The notes: a model not told the origin generated them from the letters alone. Positions 17,734 through 26,207 are shown, numbered from the stretch's first letter. The stretch: 64,000 nucleotides of DNA from Litoribrevibacter albus (GCF_030159995.1 NZ_BSNM01000016.1:620001-684000), one strand, 5' to 3'. Program-made: numbers and translations.

Positions 17734-19290
17734 TTATGAATGCTTTAATTCAGCACTGAGTCCTTTATATAAACTCAAACACATCAGTAGTAGCACGACA
17801 GTAAAAGGTAGCCCAGTGGTAATGGCGCCGGCCTGTAAGGCGCTCAGCGCTTCTTTACCGCCTCCGTACAACAGTGCAATCGCGATTGCCCCTTCCATTG
17901 ATGCCCAGAACACGCGTTGTGGAACTGGCGGATCAAGCTTCCCGCCCGCTGTAATGCTGTCGATCACCAAAGAGCCCGAGTCTGATGAAGTAATAAAGAA
18001 CACCAGCACCAGTACGATGGCAATGAAGGATGAAATGGTGGCCAGCGGTAGATTTTCCAACATCTGGAACATCGCCAGACTGACACTGCTGATACCGCCA
18101 GCTAATTGACCAACGTTATTCATGGTCTGTTCAAGAGCAGAACCACCAAATACGGACATCCACACGATGGTGACTGCCACAGGCACCAATAATACGGCGG
18201 AAATGAATTGACGAACGGTACGGCCTTTCGAGATACGGGCAATGAATAAGCCCACAAACGGTGACCAGGAAATCCACCACGCCCAGTAGAAGACCGTCCA
18301 GCCGTGGAAGAATTTATCATCGTCACGACCGATCCAATTACTTAGAGGTATAATATTTTCAAGGTAGCCTAAGCTGGTGGTTCCCATATAGCTCAAAATA
18401 GTCAGCGTTGGGCCAACGATCAGTACAAACAGTAATAAGGTCAGTGCTAGCAGCATATTGATGTTGCTCAGAACTTTAACCCCGCCTTCCAGGCCACGGA
18501 CAACAGAGATAATGGCGACACTGGTCACCGCAACAATAATGAAGATCTGGGTGGTGATGGTGTCCGGTGTATCGAATAAGAAATGCAGGCCGCTTGATGC
18601 TTGTTGGGCACCCAAGCCGAGTGACGTTGCTAAACCGAAGATGGTGGCGAGTACTGCCAGGACATCGATTACATCACCGAGACGACCCCATACGCGTTCT
18701 CCAAACAAAGGATAGAAGGCGGATCGAATGGTCAATGGCATGCCTTTGTTGAACGCAAAGAACGCCAGTGAAAGACCGACAATGGCGTAGATGGCCCAAG
18801 GGTGAAAGCCCCAGTGGAACATGGTGGCTGCCATTGCCATGCCTGCCCCTTCAGGGGTTTTGGCATCCACGTTTAAAGGCGTTCCCCACCAGTCGGTGTA
18901 ATAGGCGACTGGCTCTGCGACGCTCCAAAACATCAGGCCGATACCCATACCGGCAGCAAAGAGCATGGCGAACCAGGAGGTCACGGAGAATTCTGTTTCG
19001 GCGTTTTTGCCACCGATTTTAATTCGGCCTGTAGGTAACAGCATGATGGCAAAGCAGAAGAGGATGAAGAGATTACTGGCGGACATAAACAACCAGTCGA
19101 AGTTGTTTATGGAAAAGGATTTAGCCGATTCAAGCAGGCTTTTGGCTTCCGTGGGCATAAACAGCGTGCCCGCGACGAATAGGATGACCAAGAGTGCGCT
19201 GACAACAAACACAGGGTTATGGATATCAAATCCTAACACTTCTATGTTGTTCTCACCGATCTCATGGTCGGTTTCAAATTGATTGGACAT
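17734..19290 (-). CDS. BCCT-family osmoprotectant transporter
   Basis: A secondary transporter of the betaine/carnitine/choline family, which imports glycine betaine, choline, ectoine or similar solutes with Na+ or H+. The 518 residues contain about twelve membrane segments, the substrate-site glycine motif GMGIGLMFWSVAEP (TM3) and the family signature WWISWSPFVGLFIARISKGR (TM8). A soluble acidic N-terminus (about 25 residues) and short C-terminus suggest little internal osmosensing. It lies downstream of the ectoine operon on the same strand but has its own promoter with an EctR-like palindrome, so it probably belongs to the same osmotic response. The actual substrate (betaine or ectoine) is not told by sequence. 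Confidence 0.93.
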   Translation of the reverse strand: MSNQFETDHEIGENNIEVLGFDIHNPVFVVSALLVILFVAGTLFMPTEAKSLLESAKSFSINNFDWLFMSASNLFILFCFAIMLLPTGRIKIGGKNAETEFSVTSWFAMLFAAGMGIGLMFWSVAEPVAYYTDWWGTPLNVDAKTPEGAGMAMAATMFHWGFHPWAIYAIVGLSLAFFAFNKGMPLTIRSAFYPLFGERVWGRLGDVIDVLAVLATIFGLATSLGLGAQQASSGLHFLFDTPDTITTQIFIIVAVTSVAIISVVRGLEGGVKVLSNINMLLALTLLLFVLIVGPTLTILSYMGTTSLGYLENIIPLSNWIGRDDDKFFHGWTVFYWAWWISWSPFVGLFIARISKGRTVRQFISAVLLVPVAVTIVWMSVFGGSALEQTMNNVGQLAGGISSVSLAMFQMLENLPLATISSFIAIVLVLVFFITSSDSGSLVIDSITAGGKLDPPVPQRVFWASMEGAIAIALLYGGGKEALSALQAGAITTGLPFTVVLLLMCLSLYKGLSAELKHS

Positions 19291-19314
19291 GACTCCCCCG
19301 ATGTTTAGTCTATT

Positions 19315-19332
19315 TATATAGTGTACTAAACA
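19315..19332 (-). promoter_or_regulatory. EctR-like operator overlapping the BCCT promoter -10
   Basis: On the minus strand TGTTTAGT-AC-ACTATATA: two 8-bp half-sites with a 2-bp gap. It differs at one position in the half-sites from the EctR1 site described in Methylomicrobium (TATTTAGT-GT-ACTATATA, recalled from memory). The TATATA in its right half can serve as a -10, with TAGAAC 17 bp upstream as a weak -35. Confidence 0.55.
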
Positions 19333-19372
19333 ATTCAGTTCTATGCATTTATGTAGAGGGAGTCAGGCTTTT

Positions 19373-20326
19373 TTACGCAGAAGGCGTCAGGGTTTTAAAC
19401 TCCTCCAAATCGTGAAGAGGAACCAGTGCCTCATCGGACAGCATGTAGTCTTTATAGGTATCAGAGCGCTTTAATGCTTCCTGGAGGTATTGGATGGCTT
19501 CTTCTTTACGATCGAGTGCCGTATAGGCACAAGCCAGTTGATAAAAGGCGTGTCCGTTTTCCGGATCGATGGCTAATGCCTGATGACAGAGATTTGCGGC
19601 CCATTGGGGTTCGTTTAGCTCCAGAACGGCATCGGCCTTATAGGTAATGGCTTCGCAGTCTTCGGGTTTAAGCTTCAGGATTTGGTCATAGATGGAGATC
19701 TTATTGTGAATATTGTTATCTTGACCGGCTCTTAGCCACAAGGATTGAATTTCCTGAGTGAGTTCAATCTCGGCCTTGTTTTCCTTGATGTGGCGGGTTT
19801 TTTGGTTCAATTGCTTCTCGATGTAATACAAACGCTCTTCGTATTGTTTCACCAATTTGGCAATTTCTTCGTCCGCTAGGGAATGCACCTTGTCTTTGAT
19901 CTCACGAATCGAGTTCCAGCCGACCAGAACAAGTACGGAACTGGCTGCCGCGATGAGGTAAAAGAAATAGGTAACGGTGTCGGTGGCGTAAGTCACGCCC
20001 CGATCAATCGAGTTGATTTCCCGATCGACGATTTGTTGAATTAACTCAGCCTTTTGTGCGCTGAGATCCACCCGCAATTGTTTCAGCTCATCCAATACAT
20101 AGCGCTCAATGAATGGGCTGTAGAGTGGCTTTTCCAGCGATTCAACGGTTTCCTTCAAGGCTTGTTGCTGGTCTTGTTGCTGGTTTTGTTGGCTGTCCTG
20201 ACGATTGGCTTGATGTTCCGGGGGTTGATCAGGTGTTGGGGCAGGGGCGGTCTCTGGGAGCGCCGGATTGGCGCTTCCCAGAGTAGAGATAATGAGCGTT
20301 AAGGTAAAAGCTATGATGCGAGGCAT
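19373..20326 (-). CDS. Membrane-anchored TPR protein of the ectoine operon
   Basis: A 317-residue protein with a signal peptide (about 1-20), a Pro/Gln-rich linker (to about 60), a helical segment, one membrane span (TVTYFFYLIAAASSVLVLVG, about 118-138), a coiled coil (EIAKLVKQYEERLYYIEKQL) and C-terminal TPR-like repeats (DCEAITYKADAVLELNEPQW, NGHAFYQLACAYTALDRKEE). TPRs bind protein partners. Its start overlaps the 3' end of the aspartokinase gene by 16 bp, so it is translated with the operon. The link to ectoine synthesis is unexplained; envelope sensing of turgor or assembly of a complex is possible, but that is inference. Confidence 0.7.
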   Translation of the reverse strand: MPRIIAFTLTLIISTLGSANPALPETAPAPTPDQPPEHQANRQDSQQNQQQDQQQALKETVESLEKPLYSPFIERYVLDELKQLRVDLSAQKAELIQQIVDREINSIDRGVTYATDTVTYFFYLIAAASSVLVLVGWNSIREIKDKVHSLADEEIAKLVKQYEERLYYIEKQLNQKTRHIKENKAEIELTQEIQSLWLRAGQDNNIHNKISIYDQILKLKPEDCEAITYKADAVLELNEPQWAANLCHQALAIDPENGHAFYQLACAYTALDRKEEAIQYLQEALKRSDTYKDYMLSDEALVPLHDLEEFKTLTPSA

Positions 20327-21750
20327 ATGGCCTGTCCGTGGTCGTGAATTTCTACCAGTCGACTGTGAAGGGCCTGAATGGCTTTGTCGTAATCGGATTC
20401 GTTCAGAATGAATTGCATATCGACCTGCCTCATGGATTGATGCATCGCCAGCACCGAAATGTCTTGTTCAGCCAATGCATTAACGGCTTGAGCAAGAATG
20501 CCTGGTACTTGCATATCGCTGCCTATAGCTGAAACTATAGCAATCTTTTGCTGATTGATTTCGGCATCGGCGAACTCTTCTTGTAATGTTTTAACAATTC
20601 GCTTCACGGTTTTCAAATTAGTGGAGACATAATGGGTGATGGTGTTGGCGTTGATGTCCTTAGCCACCAGACCAGCTTTGAAGCGCTCTAGAACACTCAA
20701 GATACGGGTGTCGTAGTCGGCTAGATTGCCCGCCATGTCTTGGTCGAAGAGTTCAATGCCATATACGCCTTTACAGCCGGCGATGATTTCAACACGAGGA
20801 ATGTCACTGACATAATCGCTGGTGATCAGTGTCCCGGTGTGTTCCGGTTCAAAGGTGTTTTTTACCCTAAGCGGAATATCGTTTTGGCGTAACCCTTTTG
20901 CAGCTTTCGGATGAATGGCTTCCATTCCTAGGTTAGCCAGTTGATCGGCGACGTCGTAGTTGGTGCGACCAATCGGTACCGCATTTTGCTCGCCCACTAA
21001 GCGAGGGTCGGCGCTACTGAGGTGGAATTCTTTGTGAATGATGGCTTCGGCCGCTTGCGTGACGACGGCGATACGACTGAAGGTCATTTCGCTGTAGCCT
21101 CGGTCAAAGGTCGACATTAAGCCAGTTTCAGAATGTGCGTAACCGGTTACGATAGGCAGTTCTTTGGTGAGATCAATCCCTGTGAAAGCTGCTGCAATGC
21201 GTTCATCCAGATCAACTTGTTTGTCGCTGTCCCAGCCGGTGAGATCAACAAATCGGGCATTAAAGCCGTCTTCCTGAAGCAAGTGTGCCATGTTCCAGGC
21301 GCTGTGTGCTTCGCCGATGCTGGCAAGCATTTCTCGTACGGTTGTCAGGTGCTCACTGAGTGAAAAGTGGCCATGCTGACAGAGGGTTTGCAGATTGCTC
21401 AGACATTCTCGGACATCAGAGATCCGACTTTCAATAAATGCATTCGCAGTCTGACGCAATTGAGGATTGATGAATAAATCCTGATTGATGGCAATCAGTT
21501 GGTACTGAAGGGTTTCCAGTTGGTCGAGCCAGTTGTTGTCATTAATGCTGTCGGCAAATAAGGCATAGATTCCTGGTTGACCGGTTTTCTTGTGTTCCAG
21601 CAACTTGTCGGTGATGCCGCCGTACGCCGAGACCACAAAAATACGACCATAAGGTGAATCCGATCCGTGCTTCTTGATGATGTTGTCACGCACGGCCGAA
21701 TAATCGCTCATCGAAGTGCCGCCAATTTTTTCTACACTGTGTTGATTCAT
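20311..21750 (-). CDS. ask: Ectoine-operon aspartate kinase (Ask_Ect)
   Basis: Phosphorylates aspartate, the first step towards aspartate semialdehyde and thus ectoine. The 479-residue protein has the aspartokinase N-terminus VEKIGGTSMSDYSAVRDNI, a conserved FDRGYSEMTFSRIA loop, and two C-terminal ACT domains (IAIVSAIGSDMQVPGILAQA and the last 60 residues). The specialised Ask_Ect type linked to ect genes escapes the normal lysine/threonine feedback, so carbon can reach the osmolyte. Its ATG overlaps the stop of the DksA-like gene by 4 bp, indicating translational coupling. Enzyme activity is well supported; the lack of feedback is known only from family members. Confidence 0.93.
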   Translation of the reverse strand: MNQHSVEKIGGTSMSDYSAVRDNIIKKHGSDSPYGRIFVVSAYGGITDKLLEHKKTGQPGIYALFADSINDNNWLDQLETLQYQLIAINQDLFINPQLRQTANAFIESRISDVRECLSNLQTLCQHGHFSLSEHLTTVREMLASIGEAHSAWNMAHLLQEDGFNARFVDLTGWDSDKQVDLDERIAAAFTGIDLTKELPIVTGYAHSETGLMSTFDRGYSEMTFSRIAVVTQAAEAIIHKEFHLSSADPRLVGEQNAVPIGRTNYDVADQLANLGMEAIHPKAAKGLRQNDIPLRVKNTFEPEHTGTLITSDYVSDIPRVEIIAGCKGVYGIELFDQDMAGNLADYDTRILSVLERFKAGLVAKDINANTITHYVSTNLKTVKRIVKTLQEEFADAEINQQKIAIVSAIGSDMQVPGILAQAVNALAEQDISVLAMHQSMRQVDMQFILNESDYDKAIQALHSRLVEIHDHGQAICLAS

Positions 21751-22115
21751 TGTTCACCTGTTTGTTCTGTGCATGCCAGTTCGATGCACTTTTGTTCTAT
21801 GCACGACTCACAGCAACGGTTTGCCGGAGCGGACTTTAACTTGTACATGTCTATGGGGCTGCCGCACTGTTCACAGCGGCCAGCCTGATCGGTCTCAAGC
21901 CACACCAGAGATTGAGTCAATTCCAAAATCTCAAGTTGTGCGGTTTCGATGACTTTTTCTTCGACGCTTTGTCGCTCCTCTTTGGGAGACAAAGGCCAGC
22001 CTTGTTCAGGTTGGATCTGGCCAGCAGACTGAATGTTTTCGTTAATAAGCGCCTGTAAAAACTCAATCCTGAGCTCGATCAACTCCCTTAATTCATTGTG
22101 TTCGTTGGTTGTCAT
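21747..22115 (-). CDS. DksA/TraR-type zinc-finger protein embedded in the ectoine operon
   Basis: A 122-residue protein with a predicted helical hairpin (residues about 5-75) followed by a zinc finger CEQCG-x17-CESC (Cys81, Cys84, Cys102, Cys105) typical of DksA/TraR proteins, and ending in ELACTEQTGEQ. DksA-family members bind the secondary channel of RNA polymerase and change promoter choice during stress. It starts 8 bp after ectD and overlaps ask by 4 bp, so it is co-translated with them. It lacks the acidic DxxDxA tip of DksA: the corresponding region is ETAQLEILELTQSL. Its target, whether RNA polymerase or other, is not known. Confidence 0.78.
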   Translation of the reverse strand: MTTNEHNELRELIELRIEFLQALINENIQSAGQIQPEQGWPLSPKEERQSVEEKVIETAQLEILELTQSLVWLETDQAGRCEQCGSPIDMYKLKSAPANRCCESCIEQKCIELACTEQTGEQ

Positions 22116-22123
22116 GGGAACCT

Positions 22124-23041
22124 CTACGGGATCGGGCGAATCGACCTCCTGGCTGCCAGAAACTCTGGGCGTGGAGGCGCTTCGTCAAACGGAGCAACCA
22201 CTTTGTTGCTCAGTGCGTTGTAGACAAAAAACACATTGGATCTTGGGTGTGGCGAAATATTACTGTTTGATCCATGCAACGTATTGCTGTCAAACAGAAT
22301 AAGACTGCCTGGTTGGCTGAGTGCCTGCACCATACCATATTGACTGACCAACCCCGAAATATTGGCGGGGTTCGGAATGCCTATTTGCTGCTCTTTAAGG
22401 GAGTCAATGTAATGGTGGGCAGGTGTTTGTTCGGTACAGCTGAGATAATGATGATGGGATCTCGGAACAAACATCAGTGGGCCGTTGGTTGACGTGTTTT
22501 CGGTCAGTGGAATCGACATACTTAATGCACGCATTCTGGGCATGCCGTCTTCAGTGTGCCAGGTTTCAAAATCCGAATGCCAGTTGAAGCCGTTTCCGTT
22601 GAAGCCGGGTTTGTAATTCACCCGGGACTGGTGAATGTAGATGTCATCGTTCAGTAGGTAGCGTGCTAATTCAATCAGGCGTGGATCTTCACTGAGCTCT
22701 TCGAAGCGTTTACTGAGAATATGCACTTCGAAAATAGAACGGACGTCCTGTTGGTCTTTTTCCAGAATGAATCGGTTATCAGCTGTCCGGGTGGAGAGTG
22801 AGCAAAGGTGATTGAGTTCATTCTTAAAGTCAGTGATCTCTTCGGGTGGAAATACATTCTTGATGATCAGGAAGCCGTTCTGTTGATAAAACTGAATGTC
22901 CTCACGGGAAATTGGAGGACGAACGGCATCATCAGAATATACACAAGGGTCTTGTCGTGGAATGATCTTCGCTGGTTGCCCTTTACGTGAAGGGTAAAGA
23001 TCAAGATTAGAGTTCAGGGGGCTGAGCTCTGTGACAGACAT
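22124..23041 (-). CDS. ectD: Ectoine 5-hydroxylase
   Basis: An Fe(II)/2-oxoglutarate dioxygenase that turns ectoine into 5-hydroxyectoine. The 305-residue product carries the EctD signature FNWHSDFETWHTEDGMPRMR, with iron ligands His and Asp, the distal His in NTLHGSNSN and the 2-oxoglutarate Arg in HPRSNVFFVYN. The frame is open to 23113 by a TTG, but that N-terminus is read from a pentanucleotide repeat; the ATG at 23039-23041 has AGGAG ahead of it and gives the family N-terminus. It follows ectC by 108 bp and precedes the DksA-like gene by 8 bp. Confidence 0.96.
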   Translation of the reverse strand: MSVTELSPLNSNLDLYPSRKGQPAKIIPRQDPCVYSDDAVRPPISREDIQFYQQNGFLIIKNVFPPEEITDFKNELNHLCSLSTRTADNRFILEKDQQDVRSIFEVHILSKRFEELSEDPRLIELARYLLNDDIYIHQSRVNYKPGFNGNGFNWHSDFETWHTEDGMPRMRALSMSIPLTENTSTNGPLMFVPRSHHHYLSCTEQTPAHHYIDSLKEQQIGIPNPANISGLVSQYGMVQALSQPGSLILFDSNTLHGSNSNISPHPRSNVFFVYNALSNKVVAPFDEAPPRPEFLAARRSIRPIP

Positions 23042-23064
23042 AAAAATAATATCTCCTATGGTAT

Positions 23065-23089
23065 GGTTTGGTTTGGTTTGGTTTGGTTT
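23065..23089. repeat. (GGTTT)5 pentanucleotide repeat in the ectC–ectD gap
   Basis: Five perfect GGTTT units (AAACC on the mRNA strand), flanked by imperfect TATGG and TGTTG copies, lie 9 bp upstream of the ectD ribosome site AGGAG (23052-23056). Length variation by slippage would change leader spacing or structure but not the coding frame. Confidence 0.95.
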
Positions 23090-23149
23090 GTGTTGTGTTG
23101 GTATGGATCTCAATTCTTCCAGACTGATCGTCGTGGCTGACAGTAAAAC

Positions 23150-23551
23150 CTAGTCGATGGTTTCTGCGGTCAGCTCGTAAGCGCCTTCTGCGTTATGGAC
23201 TTCCTTGCCGTTCAGTGGCGGATTAAAGACGCAGGCCATTTTCATTTCAGAGAAAGCACGCAAAATGTGTTTGTCGTTCTTGTCCAGAATGTAAATCGTC
23301 CCTGGTGAAATCGGGTATACCTTGCCATCGGCGAGGGTCTCTACTTCTCCTTCCCCGGACATACAGAACACCGATTCCAGATGATTCTGATAGTGCATTT
23401 GGAAATCCGCACCTTTATAAATGGTGGTGATGTGGAATGAGAAGCCCATGTTGTCATCCTTCAATAACAAACGGGTGCTGTCCCAATTACCTTTTGGGTC
23501 TTTAATGAAACGGTTGTTTTGTTCTGCTTCTTGTAATGTTCGTACAATCAT
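23150..23551 (-). CDS. ectC: L-ectoine synthase
   Basis: Cyclises N-gamma-acetyl-diaminobutyrate to ectoine. The 133-residue cupin protein has the family start [30 protein letters not shown], the metal-binding region [20 protein letters not shown] and [18 protein letters not shown]. It is preceded by ectB with a 92-bp gap and followed by ectD. All conserved landmarks are present, so it should be active. Confidence 0.97.
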   Translation of the reverse strand: MIVRTLQEAEQNNRFIKDPKGNWDSTRLLLKDDNMGFSFHITTIYKGADFQMHYQNHLESVFCMSGEGEVETLADGKVYPISPGTIYILDKNDKHILRAFSEMKMACVFNPPLNGKEVHNAEGAYELTAETID

Positions 23552-23643
23552 AATGTTCTTTTCATATCGAGATTAAAGTGAGTCACTGCCTGGTGGGTAA
23601 CCCATTCGGCAGTGATTTACTTGATTTAAGGGGAGGAAGAGAA

Positions 23644-24957
23644 TCAGGCCGCGTTGGTATTGTGGCTCTGATCGAAGTAATCGTACTCTTCAGGAATTGA
23701 ATCCTCTTTCGCACACACCTCTTTAATGGCTTGCTCAACGATGTCGATGCCTTTCTTGAGGTCTTCATCGCTGATGATCAGCGGGCAAAGGAATTTCACA
23801 ATGTGATCGTCGGCACCACTGGTCTCAATGATCAGGTTGCTTTGGAAGCACTTTTTGGTGATTTTGCTGGCCAGCTCGCCGTTGACGCAGTTAATGCCAC
23901 GGAACATGCCTCGACCTTTTGCAGTGAAATTGCCTTCACCGTATTGGGAGGCGATGGCTTCAAGGCGTTGACCTATGTATTCGCCCTTGCGCTTAATTTC
24001 TTTCGAGAACGTGTCGTCCGCCCAGTAATGATCCAGGGCTTCTTTGGCCGTAACGAAGGCGAGGTTATTACCACGGAAAGTCCCGTTATGTTCGCCCGGT
24101 TTCCATTGATCAATTTCCGGTTTCATCAGTACTACGGCAAACGGTAAGCCGTAACCACCCAGTGATTTAGAGAGTGTGATGATGTCCGGCTCGATACCAG
24201 CTTCTTCAAAGCTAAAGTAATCGCCGGTTCGACCACAACCCGCCTGAATGTCATCAACAATAAGCAGGATGCCATGCTTACGACAGACCGTTTGAAGGTT
24301 TTGAAGCCATTCGACGCTTGCCGCATTGATACCACCTTCGCCCTGAACCGTTTCAACAATTACGGCCGCAGGCGAGTTAATGCCACTGCTGGAATCGCTT
24401 AGTACTTTATCCAGGTAGGCAGTGGTGTCGATGTCTTCGCCCAGATAACCGTCATATGGCATGCGATGTACACCGTTGAGGCTCACACCTGCGGCATTAC
24501 GGTGATGAGAGTTACCGGTTGCAGCCAGTGAACCCAGGCTCACGCCGTGGAATCCGTTGGTAAAGGTGACAATGTTGGATTGACCGGTCACGTTACGGGC
24601 AATTTTCATCGCCGCTTCCACGGCATTGGTGCCTGTCGGACCGGTAAATTGAACGACGTATTCCATGCCGCGTGGCTTCAGAATGCGTTCATTAAAGGTT
24701 TCCAGGAACTCACCTTTTGCCTTGGTGTGCATATCCAAACCGTGGCTGATGCCGTCGTTTTGGATGTAGTTAATTAGCGCATCTTTGAACTTAGGGTTGT
24801 TGTGCCCATAATTCAGTGTTCCGGCGCCGGCCAGGAAGTCCAGGTATTGATTGCCCTCTTCGTCCCACATGTGTACGCCTTGTGCACGGTTAAAAACTCG
24901 TGGAAAAGAACGTGCGTAACTTTGTACTTCTGACTCAATCTCATCAAAAATCTTCAT
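23644..24957 (-). CDS. ectB: Diaminobutyrate-2-oxoglutarate transaminase
   Basis: A PLP enzyme that makes L-2,4-diaminobutyrate from aspartate semialdehyde. The 437 residues match EctB closely: GTLNYGHNNPKFKDALINY, TFTNGFHGVSLGSLAATGNS, IVDDIQAGCGRTGDYFSFE, the PLP-binding Lys in TLSKSLGGYGLPFAVVLM, and HNGTFRGNNLAFVTA. It begins 39 bp after ectA. The C-terminal tail (SIPEEYDYFDQSHNTNAA) is longer than in many homologues, without obvious function. Confidence 0.97.
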   Translation of the reverse strand: MKIFDEIESEVQSYARSFPRVFNRAQGVHMWDEEGNQYLDFLAGAGTLNYGHNNPKFKDALINYIQNDGISHGLDMHTKAKGEFLETFNERILKPRGMEYVVQFTGPTGTNAVEAAMKIARNVTGQSNIVTFTNGFHGVSLGSLAATGNSHHRNAAGVSLNGVHRMPYDGYLGEDIDTTAYLDKVLSDSSSGINSPAAVIVETVQGEGGINAASVEWLQNLQTVCRKHGILLIVDDIQAGCGRTGDYFSFEEAGIEPDIITLSKSLGGYGLPFAVVLMKPEIDQWKPGEHNGTFRGNNLAFVTAKEALDHYWADDTFSKEIKRKGEYIGQRLEAIASQYGEGNFTAKGRGMFRGINCVNGELASKITKKCFQSNLIIETSGADDHIVKFLCPLIISDEDLKKGIDIVEQAIKEVCAKEDSIPEEYDYFDQSHNTNAA

Positions 24958-24996
24958 TTCTTAACTCCTTGGAGTGTCTTGATTCTGTTCAACTGC

Positions 24997-25515
24997 TTAT
25001 GAATTCAGTGTCGCAACGTGTTCGGTTTGAAACGGCCCGATATGGACCAGGTGTTCCGTGTCGTGCTCGTTGTTCAGGTGACGAGCGCGATCAAATAAAA
25101 CGGATCTCTCAAGCGGAGCGTTGAGTTCTCGTGCCAGACGTTCGAATAATTTCCAGGAGCCGGTATTCGACGCTGTGATTGATGTTTCGAGATGACTGAT
25201 GTGAATACATTGCGGTCGTTGCAAGATGTGATTCAGCATCTTGGATGCCAGGCCAATGCCTCTTGCAGATGATGCAACGGCAACTTGCCAGATGAATAAG
25301 GTGTCAGGTCGTTGCGGGATGATGTAGCCGGAAATAAACCCAACCAGTTTTGAATTGTAGGTGGCAGCGACAGAGGTCGCAGCAAAGTGATGACTTTGTA
25401 ATAGATTGCAGTACATGGAGTTTGTATCGAGTGGCGGACACTCAGAAACAAGCTTGTGTACGAGAGCACCCTGTTCTGCATTAGGTGCTTCAAGCGTAAT
25501 GTTATCGATTTCCAT
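24997..25515 (-). CDS. ectA: L-2,4-diaminobutyrate acetyltransferase
   Basis: A GNAT enzyme that acetylates diaminobutyrate with acetyl-CoA. The 172 residues include the substrate region LDTNSMYCNLLQSHHFAATS, the acetyl-CoA loop ASSARGIGLASKML and SITASNTGSWKLFERLA. It heads the operon ectA-ectB-ectC-ectD-dksA-like-ask-TPR. The ATG is preceded by a palindromic operator only 11 bp upstream and no clear ribosome site, which suggests that binding there could block both transcription and translation start-up. Confidence 0.97.
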   Translation of the reverse strand: MEIDNITLEAPNAEQGALVHKLVSECPPLDTNSMYCNLLQSHHFAATSVAATYNSKLVGFISGYIIPQRPDTLFIWQVAVASSARGIGLASKMLNHILQRPQCIHISHLETSITASNTGSWKLFERLARELNAPLERSVLFDRARHLNNEHDTEHLVHIGPFQTEHVATLNS

Positions 25516-25526
25516 TTTTATATGTC

Positions 25527-25550
25527 AAATATTTAGATTTCTAAATATTT
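25527..25550 (-). promoter_or_regulatory. EctR-type palindromic operator before ectA
   Basis: A perfect inverted repeat AAATATTTAGA-TT-TCTAAATATTT. Its core, TATTTAGA-TT-TCTAAATA (25530-25547), has 8-bp half-sites with a 2-bp gap, the layout of the EctR1 site in Methylomicrobium (from memory). It lies 11-35 bp upstream of the ectA ATG, downstream of the predicted promoter. Confidence 0.6.
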
Positions 25551-25581
25551 AAATCCTGTGTTTTTGAAGAATTCGCGATAT

Positions 25582-25610
25582 ATTGTATGTAATTTACACT
25601 ATTATGTCTA
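25582..25610 (-). promoter_or_regulatory. Sigma-70 promoter of the ectoine operon
   Basis: On the minus strand TAGACA (25605-25610), a 17-bp spacer and TACAAT (25582-25587). The start point near 25575 leaves a leader of about 60 nt that includes the palindromic operator. The whole gap 25516-25769 is strongly AT-rich. Confidence 0.55.
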
Positions 25611-25769
25611 ATTTGCTCGGATTTAGTGCAAATATAGTCGTAATTTTGATAAATTTCATTCGGGTTATAAATATTGTGTACTAAGTAAAATTAAGAAGTA
25701 TAAGATTTATTAAGCATGAAAATGCTTATGATTGAAGGTTTTTATTTGTAGGTTTGTGGTTGAAATTTT

Positions 25770-26207
25770 ATGGCTGAAAATAATTCTGATGGGCAATGGC
25801 TCAGCTTTATCATTGCTGATGAATGCTATGTGCATGATGTGACTTACATTAAAAGCATTGTGTTGTATGACGTACCGCAGGAAGTGCCGGGTGCGATTGA
25901 TGGCATGGAAGGCATTCTCAATGTCCGTGGTGAGGCGATTTCCATTTTCTCCGGTCGACGTGTGTTGGGGATTCCAGCTGGTGAACCGAATGATCAGTGG
26001 CGGATTATTTTGTTCGACTACCCTGGCGGCAGTTTTGGCATCATCGTGGATGCTGTGGATTCATTGGTGAACTTCTCTGAGCGTGATATCGACAGAAATT
26101 CCCAACAATCTGAATCTGAACTTATACAGGGAACGATTCATTTTGATCAGCGGCTGATGATTGTTCTGGATTGTGGCAAAGCCTGTGTTCGTTGGTTAAA
26201 TGAATAG
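25770..26207 (+). CDS. CheW-domain protein
   Basis: A 145-residue single-domain CheW protein. CheW couples chemoreceptors to the CheA kinase. The body reads LSFIIADECYVHDVTYIKSI, then GMEGILNVRGEAISIFSGRR, then VDAVDSLVNFSERDID, and ends in VLDCGKACVRWLNE, the standard order. No cheA or mcp gene adjoins it; a chemoreceptor gene is 3.5 kb away. It lies divergent from ectA and directly before the EctR-like gene, so the same AT-rich 254-bp region serves both directions. Whether it belongs to a chemotaxis system or has been recruited to osmotic signalling is open. Confidence 0.85.
   Translation: MAENNSDGQWLSFIIADECYVHDVTYIKSIVLYDVPQEVPGAIDGMEGILNVRGEAISIFSGRRVLGIPAGEPNDQWRIILFDYPGGSFGIIVDAVDSLVNFSERDIDRNSQQSESELIQGTIHFDQRLMIVLDCGKACVRWLNE

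Noticed and set aside
23042-23113. ectD start at TTG 23113
   Set aside because: This N-terminus is coded by the AAACC repeat and lacks family similarity; ATG 23041 has AGGAG upstream.
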